From contig CAWUHX010000119.1 in NCBI GenBank assembly GCA_963922205.1, positions 124,001 to 188,000 on the forward strand: a stretch of 64,000 nucleotides of DNA. Direction: 5' to 3'. The notes beneath the pieces were generated by a model. The model saw nothing but the letters and a program-made list of their open reading frames with translations. It ran no database searches and had not been told where the DNA came from. The position numbers were made by a program, and so were the translations under genes. Source of the DNA: Romanomermis culicivorax. Lineage: Eukaryota > Nematoda > Enoplea > Mermithida > Mermithidae. Below, one piece after another: positions 44,101 to 54,416 of this stretch (positions are counted from its first letter, which is position 1; each line of letters opens with the position of its first letter).

Positions 44101-47100
44101 ATGATCAAATGCGTGATCCTCGACGATGATGGAAACGACCAATGTATCATCGGCACCGATTTTCTCGTGCACCCAGATATCCACGCCATTTTGAATTTCA
44201 AAAATAATTACATAGAAATACAAGACGTGAAACTGCCGCTCAAAGTAATCGCCTCAGTCCGCCCTCAAACGGAACTGTTCCTAAACGCCGCCAATGACAA
44301 TGTCTTAGAGGAAATCCCAGAGGACGAGCGAGTAAGCTTCTATGGTGACAAATCTGATATTTTCAGCCAGCCCGAAGAAATCGAAGCTGAACAACCGGTA
44401 CGGCAGGCTCAACCTACTCCACACCAACTGCCCCCCTGGCGGCTGGAGGTTACCGAGCTCGCCGAACCAATTTTTCTTGTCACCCAAGTTTCCATTTCGA
44501 TTTCGCTGCATTGCCAACAATGGGTCAAAAGTACCGTTTTCCCCACAACATCGGCGACCATCCCGGACGTGATCCCACAACCTCTAGCCACTAACAACTT
44601 AGCTGCAGAGCTTCCACTTGAAACCGCAGTTGTAAACATCACCAACGGTCATTGTCAGCTACTTTTCGTCAATAATATGCCAAACAGCATCAAACTCCGA
44701 CCAAATCAGCTCATCGCGATGGCAAAACACACACTAGAGTATTCCGAAATCTACGCCGATTGCCAGATAGCAACCACTGCCGCCGACCGCGATTAGACCG
44801 ACCACGAGCCGGCCACACTCGATAAATCATTCCCTGGTCACACCGCGCAACAAAAGTTGGAGTTCGCCCTGAACAAAATGACCGAAAAAACTTACGTTTT
44901 TGCCGCACAAAAAGCAAAGGCCCTCAGTATGCTTCGACAAAACCGAGACGTTTTCAGCCTCCCGGGCGACAAACCAACTATCACTAGCAAACTAACTGTC
45001 AGCATCCACACCAGCACCGCAAAGCCCGTATCCCGCCATTATTACCACGCCGCGATGGAGCAAAGACCGATTGTACGCCGCCCTATTCAAGAAATGCTTG
45101 ACAATGATTTTATCAAACCATCCCGCTCACCCTGGGCCGCACCGCTGTTCTTGGTAAGGAAAAAAGATGGCTCTTGAAGACCCGTCGTTGACTACCCTGG
45201 AATAAACGACGTCACGCCGAGCGACAAGTTCCCGATCCCACGCATTGAGGATTATTTGGACGCGATGGGTCAAGCAAAATTCTTCACTACACTGGATCTC
45301 AAAGCAGGGTACTGGCAGGTACCCCTCGATGCCGACTCTCGCGATAAAACAACCTTCATCTGCCAAGAAGGTTTGTTTCGATTCAAAGTTTTGCCGTTCA
45401 GTTTAAAAAACGCGCCCGCCGAATTTCAACGCTTAATGGAAAGAATTCTCCGCAGGTATATTTGGAAGATTTGCCTCGTTTACATTGACGATATTATCAT
45501 TTTCTCGAATTCATTCGAGGAACATTTGGAGCATTTACAAATCATTTTCAATGCCCTCCGCGCAGCCAATCTCACGCTTCGGCCCGACAAATGCGAATTC
45601 CTGCCGCTGCAAGTCAAGTTCTTGGGACATCTTCTTAGCGCCCGTGGAAAAGCAGCCAATCTGGAGAAAGTCAAGGCTATCGCGGAATACAAGTTTCTGA
45701 AAACCAAGAAAGGTATGCAAAGTTTTTTAGGTCTAGTCCAATGGTGCAAGCGATTCATCCGGAATTCGGCAACATTGTCCAGTCCTTTGTACAGACTCCT
45801 ACGAAAAGACCCCCAATATATCGCCACGGATGAACACCATGCCGCATTCGAAGGTATCAAAGCAGCCCTTACATCCTCACCTTTCCTCGGCTATCCAGTC
45901 TACGATGGAAAAGCTCAATTCGTAATCCAAACGGACGCCAGTACAACTGCCATCCGAGCAAATTTGTTCCAAGAAAACGGAAACAATCAATGGGTCATCG
46001 CCTACAATAGCCGCATACTCACCGATGCCCAAACCTGCTACAGTACAACTGAGCGTGAATGCCTCGCCATTGTCTACGGCTTCTGGAAGTACGGCCACTA
46101 TGTGTATGGCCAAAAAGTTATTGCCCACACCGACCACATGCCGCTCGAATGGCTCAAAGATGAAAAACACCGAAACTCGCGCCTCCAACATTTCCCGATA
46201 AACCTCCAGGATTACGACTACAAAGTAGAATACGTTAAAGGTAAAGACAATGCTTGCGCCGACTTTTTGTCCAGAAAAGATGACTGGGACAAAACGCCGA
46301 TCCCGAACAGTGAAAATTTAACCGCAAAGATTTTCCGTAAGAATTTTCACCCTGCTGGTGCGACTACGGCCACCAACCTAATGGTACCAGAACTACTCCC
46401 AGCAGCGGCTTCCCCGCCCACGGAAGTCGACGCCGAAATTAACGCCGTCACTCGTGCAATGACAAAAAAGACCATCAGTCAACCCACACTCTCCAATTTA
46501 ATGCCAGCGACCGACATCCACCGATTTTCTTCGTCAAAGACCGACTTTTGTATCCCCAGATTAAAGACATCAAACAATTGGTCATCCCGGCATCCATGGT
46601 CGACCAAACCCTTCATCAATTCCACGGGGCGAAAGTTTTGAACCACCAAGGATCCAACCACACGCTAGCAGCGATTAAAGCCCATTTTTGGTGGCCCCGC
46701 ATGGAAGAAAATGTTCGGGATTGGATCAAAACTTGCAAGATTTGTCAACTAACGACACCGCGAACGTCACCGCCCCCGCTGCTGCTACCGATTCAACCCA
46801 AACACCCTTTTGAGATTGTGGCAACCAATATCAACATTTCGCCAGTAGGTGAGAAACGCCCCTACATTATTGTTTTTCAGGATTATTTCACGAAATTCGT
46901 GTCCGCATACCGGATACCGGACCAAAAAGCCTCAACAATCGTGGAATGTTTCATCAACAACGTTGTCCTCATACACGGTAGCCCGCTCGTCCTCCTCTCC
47001 GATCAAGGTGGATGCTTTACATCAAAGCTTATGCAAGATATTTGCGAGCTTCTCAAAATCCGCAAGGTTAAAACAACGGCATACCACCCCCAGTGCAATG

Positions 47101-47709
47101 GAATGGTCGAGCGTTTCAATCAAACATTGATTGCCCAACTGAAGAAGTATACCGCTGACGATCCAGACAACTGGGAACGTTACCTGCCATACGCCGTGTT
47201 ATGCCTATAATGCCACGCCGCATACAGCTATACGCCATTCGCCCTTCAGTTTATCACGAGGATATGAGCCGCGCATCACCTTTGAGTACAATCGCACCCG
47301 CCGACTCACATAGCCACTGAACTATGACGCCTATCAGCATATTCTTATGCAAGCGCAACTCAAGATGCACGAAAAAATTAAAGCTAACCTCGATGCAGCA
47401 GCCGCAGTCAGCAAAGAATATTTCGACTGCAAAGCCTGAAAATGTGATTTCGCCGTCAACGACCTTGTTCTTTTAACCAATACACGCAAGGCCAACAAAA
47501 TCCAACCCGACTTCATCGAACCATTTCTCATCAGGGACGCCTCTCGCACAGCCGAAAACGTTGTCACCATCGATTCACTCGATGCGCCCGGCCGCCCGCA
47601 AACCGTCTCCATAATGCCTTTAAAACCGTTCATCCCGCGACCCGCAAAAGATGCGTTTGAACACAAAGAAGGTGGACCACGTATGCCTCACACTTCCCGC
47701 CGCCAATAG
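41110..47709 (+). pseudogene. Fused Gag-Pol polyprotein, interrupted
   Basis: A single frame carries Gag and Pol with no frameshift between them. Gag opens at ATG 41,110 ([17 protein letters not shown]), is basic then Pro/Ala-rich, and has a zinc-knuckle-like WCDTHKSHTHNTEDC (43,192-43,236). Protease: HALIDTGAQCSVLSS (Asp at 43,933) and CIIGTDFL. Reverse transcriptase: [39 protein letters not shown] (catalytic YIDD at 45,481). RNase [28 protein letters not shown]. Integrase: HHCC finger (about 46,610-46,750), then [16 protein letters not shown] and MVERFNQTL. Stops in the frame: TGA at 42,514, 43,144, 44,092, 45,175 and 47,437; TAA at 43,087 and 43,606; TAG at 44,794 and 47,311. Two indels (about 46,500-46,530 and 47,205) put the integrase in a neighbouring frame and back. 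Ends at TAG 47,707. Not functional as it stands. Confidence 0.92.
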
Positions 47710-48223
47710 TTTGCTTTGAAATTCTTTCCTTGTGATAGGGCGCTCATCACGCCGAGTTGAAGATAATCTTCACGTTTGTTTACTTTGGATCATGGCCACC
47801 TCGTTGATGGGCAAGGATGCAGATCATACCACTTCAAAAAACTCCTCTTCGAACCATTCATTACCCGCAAACTTGACCGACTTTACACCATCACATTACA
47901 CTTTGCCCCGGTCCCCATACTTTTGCAATAGGAGGGGGTTTCTTCTTTAATGTTAGGTTCTGTCCAGCGCGAGGCCATTCAGTTTATTTCCGCCCGACCC
48001 TGGCCGCTATCACTCTCATAAGACTAATTGGGAAAGGTTGATTTTAGTCCCCATTAACATAGTGGTGTTTGTGTTGCTTTTTCGTAACAGTAGTGTTGCA
48101 TTTTCTTACTTTACACTTTCTTCACCTTTCAGCAGCTTATTCTTTTACTATTTCATTTCTACTTTTCGCTTCCATCCGCAACAGTCGCATTTTCCAGCTG
48201 CCCTTCAAAATTTATTTTTCAAC
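47710..48223 (+). promoter_or_regulatory. Pol to ORF3 gap with a splice-acceptor-like site
   Basis: The 514-nt stretch has no clear coding. A pyrimidine tract (TTACTTTACACTTTC, then TTCACCTTTCAG) ends in CAG at 48,130-48,132, 92 nt before the ATGATG of the downstream ORF. This would suit a spliced subgenomic mRNA, as env-like third ORFs of other LTR elements use; that is inference. Confidence 0.4.
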
Positions 48224-48780
48224 ATGATGACTCCATCGACCGCATCCACCTCCACAGCCGACGAGCCCCTACCGTACCCTGAATCAATCAACATCAACGA
48301 ATGATACTTACATTGGGCTGAGCAGCAGCCTCATCAAAACGATTTAAGCTTTGCCTGCGATGGTACTTTTATGTTTTACGCTTCTTTTGCTGCTCTTCTT
48401 GCATGCTCTTTTGCTTGGGACCCCATGGGCACCCCCACTCTGTAGCCCCGGGCCAGGAACCCATGGTCAGCCGCCGCAATCCGGTCATCCTCAAGTTGTG
48501 GTGCCCCTAGCCCACAACCAGCCGCTGCTTTGATTTCCGCATACGACAACTCTCGTTATATAGCATTTGTAGCCCGATCCAGTTGCCAAGATAGGCCCAT
48601 CAAAGTGACATCGCCGCCCAAGCCACCGCCTCTCAAGAACATGTTTCCTCCTTACGTATCGAAAGCAACGCCACACCCTTCTCTCGGTTCCACGTTAAAA
48701 TCATCCTTCTGCCTCCATTTCGCTCCCTCGATTTGGTGCCCCATTTGTCACATGTTAAATATCGCACTCGCTCTTGTTTA
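48224..48780 (+). pseudogene. ORF3 start region
   Basis: ATGATG at 48,224 opens MMTPSTASTSTADEPLPYPE. The frame continues after a TGA at 48,302 with YLHWAEQQPHQNDLSF up to a TAG at 48,443. Shifted frames carry Pro-rich sequence (PPKPPPLKNMFPPYVSKATP) to about 48,780. It is the N-terminal, low-complexity part of the post-Pol protein. No enzyme motif; no signal peptide. Confidence 0.5.
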
Positions 48781-48822
48781 AGAGAATAACGCGCCGCCGA
48801 TTTGGAATCGTGGTAGATCTCT

Positions 48823-49690
48823 ATGTACACACGACCCCCAAATGTGTTGTCGCCGCCAATATTTCTCTCACCCGGAAGTTTGGGGCAGGCCTTGGCCGCC
48901 CAACCCACACCAAACTTCGGTGGCCATACTCTCATCGGTTTTGACAAAGAATCAATCATGGCCGCCGACATGAAAAATTTCCAGTTTACCGTGCCTATGC
49001 CAGCTGACTCTATGGCGTCTAGCTACCCACGGTACGTTCAACTTGCATACCCGAACAACAGGATGTTTGTTTTCCAAATGTTTACCACTACCCCAGAAGA
49101 TTGGACCGCACTATTCTCTCTAGTCAATGGCGAACACACCATCGTAGTTTCCTTCGATGGAGCCGATGACTGGGCCGGAATATACACTCTTCTGGGTACC
49201 CAATTCCGGACCGATCGTCAAAAGAAGAACAAAGACCCCGTAGTAAAAGCCATCCATTTTGACACGTACCGCGTCATCCGAAACATCGACATATCCCCGC
49301 TGCTATACGAGCTGGCGCGACGAATCGGTTTCTTTCCCGAAAAAACGTACGCTGAAAGCTACCGTTTCTGCCATGTGGGCGCTGGATGTTTCCAAACTCA
49401 CGCTATGCTTCCCAGCAGCCCTGCACTTCTTCAACAATCCCTCCACATCGTTCTTGCAATCGGTTGTCCTTGCCTATGGGGCCCTCGATGCTTACTACCC
49501 CCTGTTGTTGTTTTTGGCTTTTGGTCGCTACGGCTTCATCCCCGAGGTTTTCAACGCCCCCGCGTTGTTTCCCCACGACTCGCTGGATGCCAAAATTGAC
49601 CACCTCGCTGAGACCGTTATCGCCACTTTTCACAAAGTCGCGTTGTCGGATGTTCTACCCCCTACTATGCCGATCGAGTATACCCCATGA
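48823..49690 (+). pseudogene. DEDDy 3'-5' exonuclease domain of the retrotransposon
   Basis: RNase D/WRN-type exonuclease fold of the DnaQ superfamily, which removes nucleotides from 3' ends with two metal ions. In order: HTLIGFDKES (Exo I, Asp 48,943 and Glu 48,949), a beta-strand pair YVQLAYPNNRMFVFQM, then TIVVSFDGADDWAGIYTLLG (Exo II, Asp of ADDW at about 49,165-49,170), NIDISPLLYELARRIGF (the 'fDl..la' helix). After one frameshift at about 49,365, SFLQSVVLAYGALDAYYPLL (Exo III, the YxxxD of DEDDy at 49,475-49,489). All four acidic residues and the tyrosine are present. The helicase and HRDC domains of cellular WRN/RNase D are absent. A TGA at 49,688 and a second frame change follow. It lies between integrase and the 3' LTR and is element-coloured in GC content and CpG, so it is part of the element, not of the intron. 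Confidence 0.78.
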
Positions 49691-49710
49691 TATCGTGAAT
49701 CGCCTTACCC

Positions 49711-50412
49711 ATGATTATGCGAGACCAAGTTCTTTCAGCTTATAAATTTTTCATGTATGATTGCACAGCGTCCGACCACAGTCGGTCTTTTTGTTTAGGA
49801 ACGGTAACCAACAGTTTTCGAGATGTCAAAGTTTTGACGCGTACGACGCACCCGAAACTGCTCACCGCCCCAAAAGCGCCAAAGAAGAAGAAGAAGAAAC
49901 AAAAAGATGAGTGGAATAAATCACTGGACGTTTCCGACGACGAAGATCCGGCCCTCAAACCATGATCAATGTTCGACAACCGCAAGCGCCTTCAAGCAGC
50001 CATTACCTCGGCCATGAAGAGTGAACTAACCAATCGGATCATCGAGCTCCTCAACTTTCCGGTTTCCCCGATATACAAATTGGCTATTCGAGATCGAATG
50101 CAATACGATGACCCCGCGTTACCGCCACTTTGTCACGAGGTTGACGATGTCTGGATCGAACGCATTGCCGCCAACCAACCCTTGCGCGAGCGAACCTATC
50201 ACGGTACCCATTATCCTTATCACCCCTCCACCATTCTTGATTTTTTACAGGTGGACGGAGATTGGTTCCGACGGTTAACCTCTTTTATTGCAATGGCCGC
50301 ACTTTTAGCATCGCCATGCTCAGCGGAAGAATACGCCTCTGCTGTGCCACGCCCAACCAATGAAACCAGAAATACGTGCCACGTTCTACGAATGTATGTG
50401 GTACCGCAGTGA
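49711..50412 (+). pseudogene. ORF3 middle: basic/acidic linker and helical domain
   Basis: A lysine run (APKKKKKKQKDEW) and an acidic patch (SLDVSDDEDPALKP) give a nuclear-localisation-like and casein-kinase-like linker. A TGA at 49,963 interrupts it. A helical region RKRLQAAITSAMKSELTNRI, FPVSPIYKLAIRDRMQYDDP and ILDFLQVDGDWFRRL follows. No family recognised. Confidence 0.5.
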
Positions 50413-51330
50413 CGGCAACCCCAAATCGCGCCTTACCAATTGGATGAATCGCATCCCCGAACGCAAACCATCTTTCGCCAGCGAACCCGGAACGTATGTC
50501 TGCAATGGGTTCGCGTTACACCCGATCATATTCAATGAGGAATTCCATAAGGAAACGTCCATTGAAGAAATCCAAATCGACGAGTCCGACTACACTGCCA
50601 ATCCGCACAGCCATTTCCACTTTTATTCATCATTCATCGCAATCATCGACTTCCAAAATTGATTTTCATTCCCCGCGCCGGTGTAGGCGTACCCCATGCC
50701 GACTACGGCTTCGGCGCACACGCTCACCGCCGAGGAACTGCTGGACCGCCCCATCGACGTTGAAGTTGAACCCGCCGATGACGAGCTGTTAGATATGCCA
50801 ATTTTCGATCTCAACATAGGGAAGCTGCTGCCGTCAACTGACGCGTCCGCCCTTCCTATGCCTGCTGCGCCTTCCGACATCACCGCGACCACCACGCAAA
50901 TCACCGACTTCTTGAAACTCACGCTCGGTGAAATTTCAAACATTGCCCCGGCACCGATGGACGAATCTACCCCCACCCAACCAGCTGCGATGGATTCTGA
51001 AACCATGACCTCAGATCAGATGTTGACCCATATCCCCAAAGAAAGCACCATAGATCAATCCACGTCCATGGACATCGCTCCCATTGAACCCGCTGCTACG
51101 ATTCTGACAATGGCACCTGCCATGGACCGGCGAATTTATTTGGCGACACCGGCAGTTTTGCTGGGACCCCCGATAATAGCCATTGTTGCCACTGTCAGGT
51201 ATAGTGCTCCTGTACATTTTAGGCAACAAATCATTTCAGCTACTCAATACGACGCCTTGGTCACAGTGCTTGCCACCTATCACTTTCCGCTGCCGCCGCC
51301 CGGAATCTACCGCAGTGCTCAAAGAAGAGA
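50360..51330 (+). pseudogene. ORF3: acidic low-complexity region
   Basis: After a frame change at about 50,370 the reading continues [20 protein letters not shown] and [24 protein letters not shown] at 50,660 and a TAG at 50,684 follow, then a long Asp/Glu/Pro/Thr-rich region (LTAEELLDRPIDVEVEPADD, LLDMPIFDLNIGKLLPSTD). Composition suggests a disordered acidic segment; role unknown. Confidence 0.45.
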
Positions 51331-53264
51331 TACAACGCATTTTGTTGTCTCCAACGACATTGATCGCCCCGGTTCCGCAAATCGCTCAAATGGCTCCGGT
51401 CATGGTTCAATCAACCATGCAACCGCCCGTTCCTTTACCGCCGCCGATCGTTTCACAGCCGCCACCGGTGCTGCAACCACCTCTGCCCGGGACTCTAGTG
51501 CCACTGATGGCGCCTGTGGATGTTCAAACCCCACAGGCCCCCAGCACGTCCGCGCCGGCTCTGGATCGCCATGGAAACTCTATTCGAAAACCCGGAGGTT
51601 ACGAACACTATATGAAGCGCAAACAACACCTTCATGAAGAATCCGAGTATCAAAAATCCCACAAAACGCGAACAACGGACGAACCTAGCACTAGGCGTAT
51701 GCCGCCACCCAGCACTTCACGTGCTGAGCGCGGCAAAACGCCTAGCGAACGCACAACCCGTTGCCGAGAACAACGCGATAAACAGAAAGCCTGGGAAGAA
51801 GCTCACAAATCTTCACAGGCCACTTCCACGCTGCAAACCAAAATCAGGACAACCAAAACAGCAGCGCTGGCAATGCAACTGCCGCCTGCTCGCCAAGCAG
51901 ATAGTCACCGTTCACGCCACGAGTCTCACTCTCGTGATGATCGCCACTGTAGAGACACTCTGCAAAGTCAAACCACTAGCCGGGATAGTCGTCAACAAGA
52001 ACGCCGTGATGATATACCGCGGCACCGTACTCAAAGCGAGCAAACACGCCAGGTGCATTCAACCTGTTTCTATGAAGAAGCACACCGGCGCCATTTCTGC
52101 CCGTCACTGCCAAAGTTGACGGATTTCATTAGCCCGTTGCATAGAGATGCTGCAATTCAACGTCGTCTGGAAGCCTTGAAAAACCCGCCGAAAGATGTGT
52201 TCAGGGCTCCGCTTCCTCCGCCTCCTATGGAGGTGGAACCCGCCACGTCAACCGCAAATTCGATTCTGCCTACGGTCACGTCGCAGCTGTCTACGGCTCG
52301 GACAACCAGTACAACGACTACAGTAACCCACACCACGTCGCTGCCGCTTACGGCCCTGACGTCGGCTCCAGTTACCATGTTCAAACAACCGCCAGTGGTT
52401 ATCGCAACTAGGCTGATCCTTGGTGTTCCTCCTCCAGCAGGTTCCGCACCAACTGCCGAACCAAGATTGCTCAGCGAAGCAACCCGATTGCCGAATTATA
52501 CGAATTTCCGAACCACGGACTTGCCGCATTGCGTCACCCTCGTGACACCCCGATATCCGCCACGCATTGACCCTTCCATCAAATTTTTCACACCACGTAC
52601 GTTGCACGAAATGGTTTTGATCAACTTTTTCGGCGGCCTTGGTATCCGCGTCACCATGGCCGTTCACATTCGCGCAACGAATGCTTCGCTCGCCTTGTAT
52701 CAATATTTTTGTGAACACTACTGCCCCTCATACTGAGAACAACAGCTGCCCGTCTCACATGACGTAGCTGCACTGATACTACGATGGGTCGCCGGCCTGT
52801 GGGCTGAGGAGCTCGGCGTCGTCGACGCCGTTCACACTGCCCATCTAGCCCTTTTCCTCTACGAATCTCGCGGGTTGGATAACCCCTCATGCTTGCTGCA
52901 AGCCTACAACACCGCTGTCGGTCTGATTGACAGCTGGATGGCCTACCCGCAGTACGCACCATTTCCGCAACTGCCCGAAATTGCCGACATTCAACGAATT
53001 TATTTGCAATACCATAGCGAAACAGATCGCCCCGCACCCCTGCTGCGTCGGCTAGACTTCTCTGCCTGGTGGAACTTGTTGCCACCGCGACCCTTGCTGC
53101 CAACAGGTCTGCCATCCGACCGTCCGTCATTGATGGCCACACAATTGCCACCTCGGGGCATCGACCGATACCAACAAAACGAGCGTAACCGCCACGATCA
53201 TCAACGAAACTACCGATCTGCCTCCGACACTCGCAACGACGCGGCCATTGAAAAGAAGCTTTAG
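51320..53264 (+). pseudogene. ORF3 C-terminal part: basic Pro/Arg-rich region and conserved globular tail
   Basis: After another frame change (about 51,320) comes a Pro-rich stretch, then an Arg/Ser/His-rich stretch ([18 protein letters not shown]) likely to bind nucleic acid. A better ordered tail follows: [40 protein letters not shown], then after a TGA at 52,734 [20 protein letters not shown] and [20 protein letters not shown], ending at TAG 53,262. The tail resembles repetitive predicted proteins that I associate with mermithid nematodes, unverified. Function unknown; a second nucleocapsid-like protein is one possibility. Confidence 0.55.
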
Positions 53265-53819
53265 TACAGTAATGTTTGTTTTCTTTGTTTTTCTTTTTGT
53301 TTTACTTAACCTCGTCTAATTCCGGTTGTTTATTTTCTAATCTCTTTTGTGCTTTATATTTTGTACTAGTGTTCCCAGCGCACGTGCAGCCGACGCTAAG
53401 ACCACACAGTAAGGCGACCTTTTGTGGTCCGCCACACGCCCCCACTTGCCCCCTTCTTTGTCCTTGTTGCCTCCGCCGCCGTGTTCCCCTTTTGGTCCCC
53501 GCCGTCATAGTGGCCGACCTCACCCTCCCATCCGTATGGCATCGTATGCTGGTGTGCTCCAGTATATCGGTACGGACGGAGTGATGGCGCGAGCTGCGGC
53601 CTTGATGAACCTACGGCTTCGCTAGTTGCACTCGCGTTGGGAGGTCTCACCCTACGTGCCGCCCCCAAAATCGGCTCAAACAACCCCAACGACTCTGCCG
53701 GCCCCACTGTGTGATACCGAAGAACCCTTCGGCAACCCCGGTGACTGCCTGTAGTGGCGGTTCCCTTCCCCTTGCACGTTTCGGTTGTTTCTTGACGATC
53801 GCTTAGGGCGATCTACTGC
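53265..53819 (+). other. 3' untranslated region of the LTR element
   Basis: No ORF in keeping with the element's reading direction. GC-rich second half; CGATCGCTTAGGGCGATC near 53,797 could form a short hairpin just before the polypurine tract. Confidence 0.5.
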
Positions 53820-53832
53820 AAGGGGGGAGGGG
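53820..53832 (+). other. Polypurine tract
   Basis: AAGGGGGGAGGGG ends exactly at the 3' LTR, as expected for plus-strand priming. Confidence 0.85.
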
Positions 53833-54412
53833 TGTTGTAGTGTGTTTTCCGCCGATTTTCGTTGTTTTGACAAAGCGCGTAAGAGGCCCGCAGGTGGCAA
53901 GTGGAGAGAGCAACGCGGACCATTAACAGCCATCTTACTGTAGCGCACGTCGGTACGCGTGCGCTGGTCTCTCTCTCTCTCTCGTTGTTATTGATTAATA
54001 TTTTTATTCGTCTTTGTATACTAGTTGTGCGCCTCGCCGGCCACCACTAGTTTCGTCATTAGCCGCCTCCCACCACGCAACTCTTTTTCTTTTTCGTCCC
54101 AGTGCATGGGAGTTGATTACCTTATTATTCTCGCCCGCTTTTCCATTGTGTACGTAAGTGTTTTTCTTGTTTTATTGCGTAATATATAAAGGTAGAAAAC
54201 TCTCGCCTCTTTGATCTTACGTAATAAGGGAGACAATTAAGGAAATTAGACTTTCCTTAATTGGTGGGATATTTTTAGTGTTGGGGTTTAAGTACAAGTA
54301 ATTAGGCTATCGGGTAAACGTGGGTGTGGGAAACACGTACATTAAGGACGCAACCTCGGAATCCCAATCCTGCCCACGACGCATCAACGCCCGACCCATC
54401 TAAAATACAACA
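53833..54412 (+). repeat. 3' LTR
   Basis: 580 bp, four bases longer than the 5' copy because of two extra TC units in a CT run. Otherwise colinear with it. Followed directly by the TGCA target duplication. Confidence 0.95.
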
Positions 54413-54416
54413 TGCA

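Larger units (their letters stand above)
40400..54416 (+). mobile_element. Ty3/gypsy-like LTR retrotransposon with a post-Pol exonuclease ORF
   Basis: LTRs at 40,404-40,979 (576 bp) and 53,833-54,412 (580 bp) both begin TGTTGTA and end TACAACA. The element is flanked by TGCA on both sides (40,400-403 and 54,413-416), a 4-bp target duplication, so this is one complete insertion. Order inside: PBS, Gag-Pol in one frame (41,110-47,709; protease, reverse transcriptase, RNase H, integrase), a 0.5-kb gap with a splice-acceptor-like site, about 5 kb of extra coding sequence including a 3'-5' exonuclease domain (48,224-53,264), 3' UTR, PPT. I count about 22 substitutions and one 4-bp indel between the LTRs (near 96% identity), so it is not recent. 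About half the substitutions are T/A in the 5' LTR where the 3' LTR has C/G, several at CpG. GC content is clearly above the surrounding intron. Confidence 0.95.

Noticed and set aside
46500-47210. Programmed frameshift before integrase
   Set aside because: The integrase frame shifts out and back again at an arbitrary place inside a conserved segment, with no slippery site; two random indels are simpler.
42514-47439. Reassigned genetic code (TGA read as Trp)
   Set aside because: TGG codons are used normally for Trp throughout, host exons end or avoid TGA in the standard way, and TAA/TAG stops also occur in the same frames. CpG decay of CGA explains the TGA excess.
53302-53948. Minus-strand ORFs across the 3' UTR and LTR
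   Set aside because: GC-rich non-coding end of the element; no motif and no similarity to the other frames.
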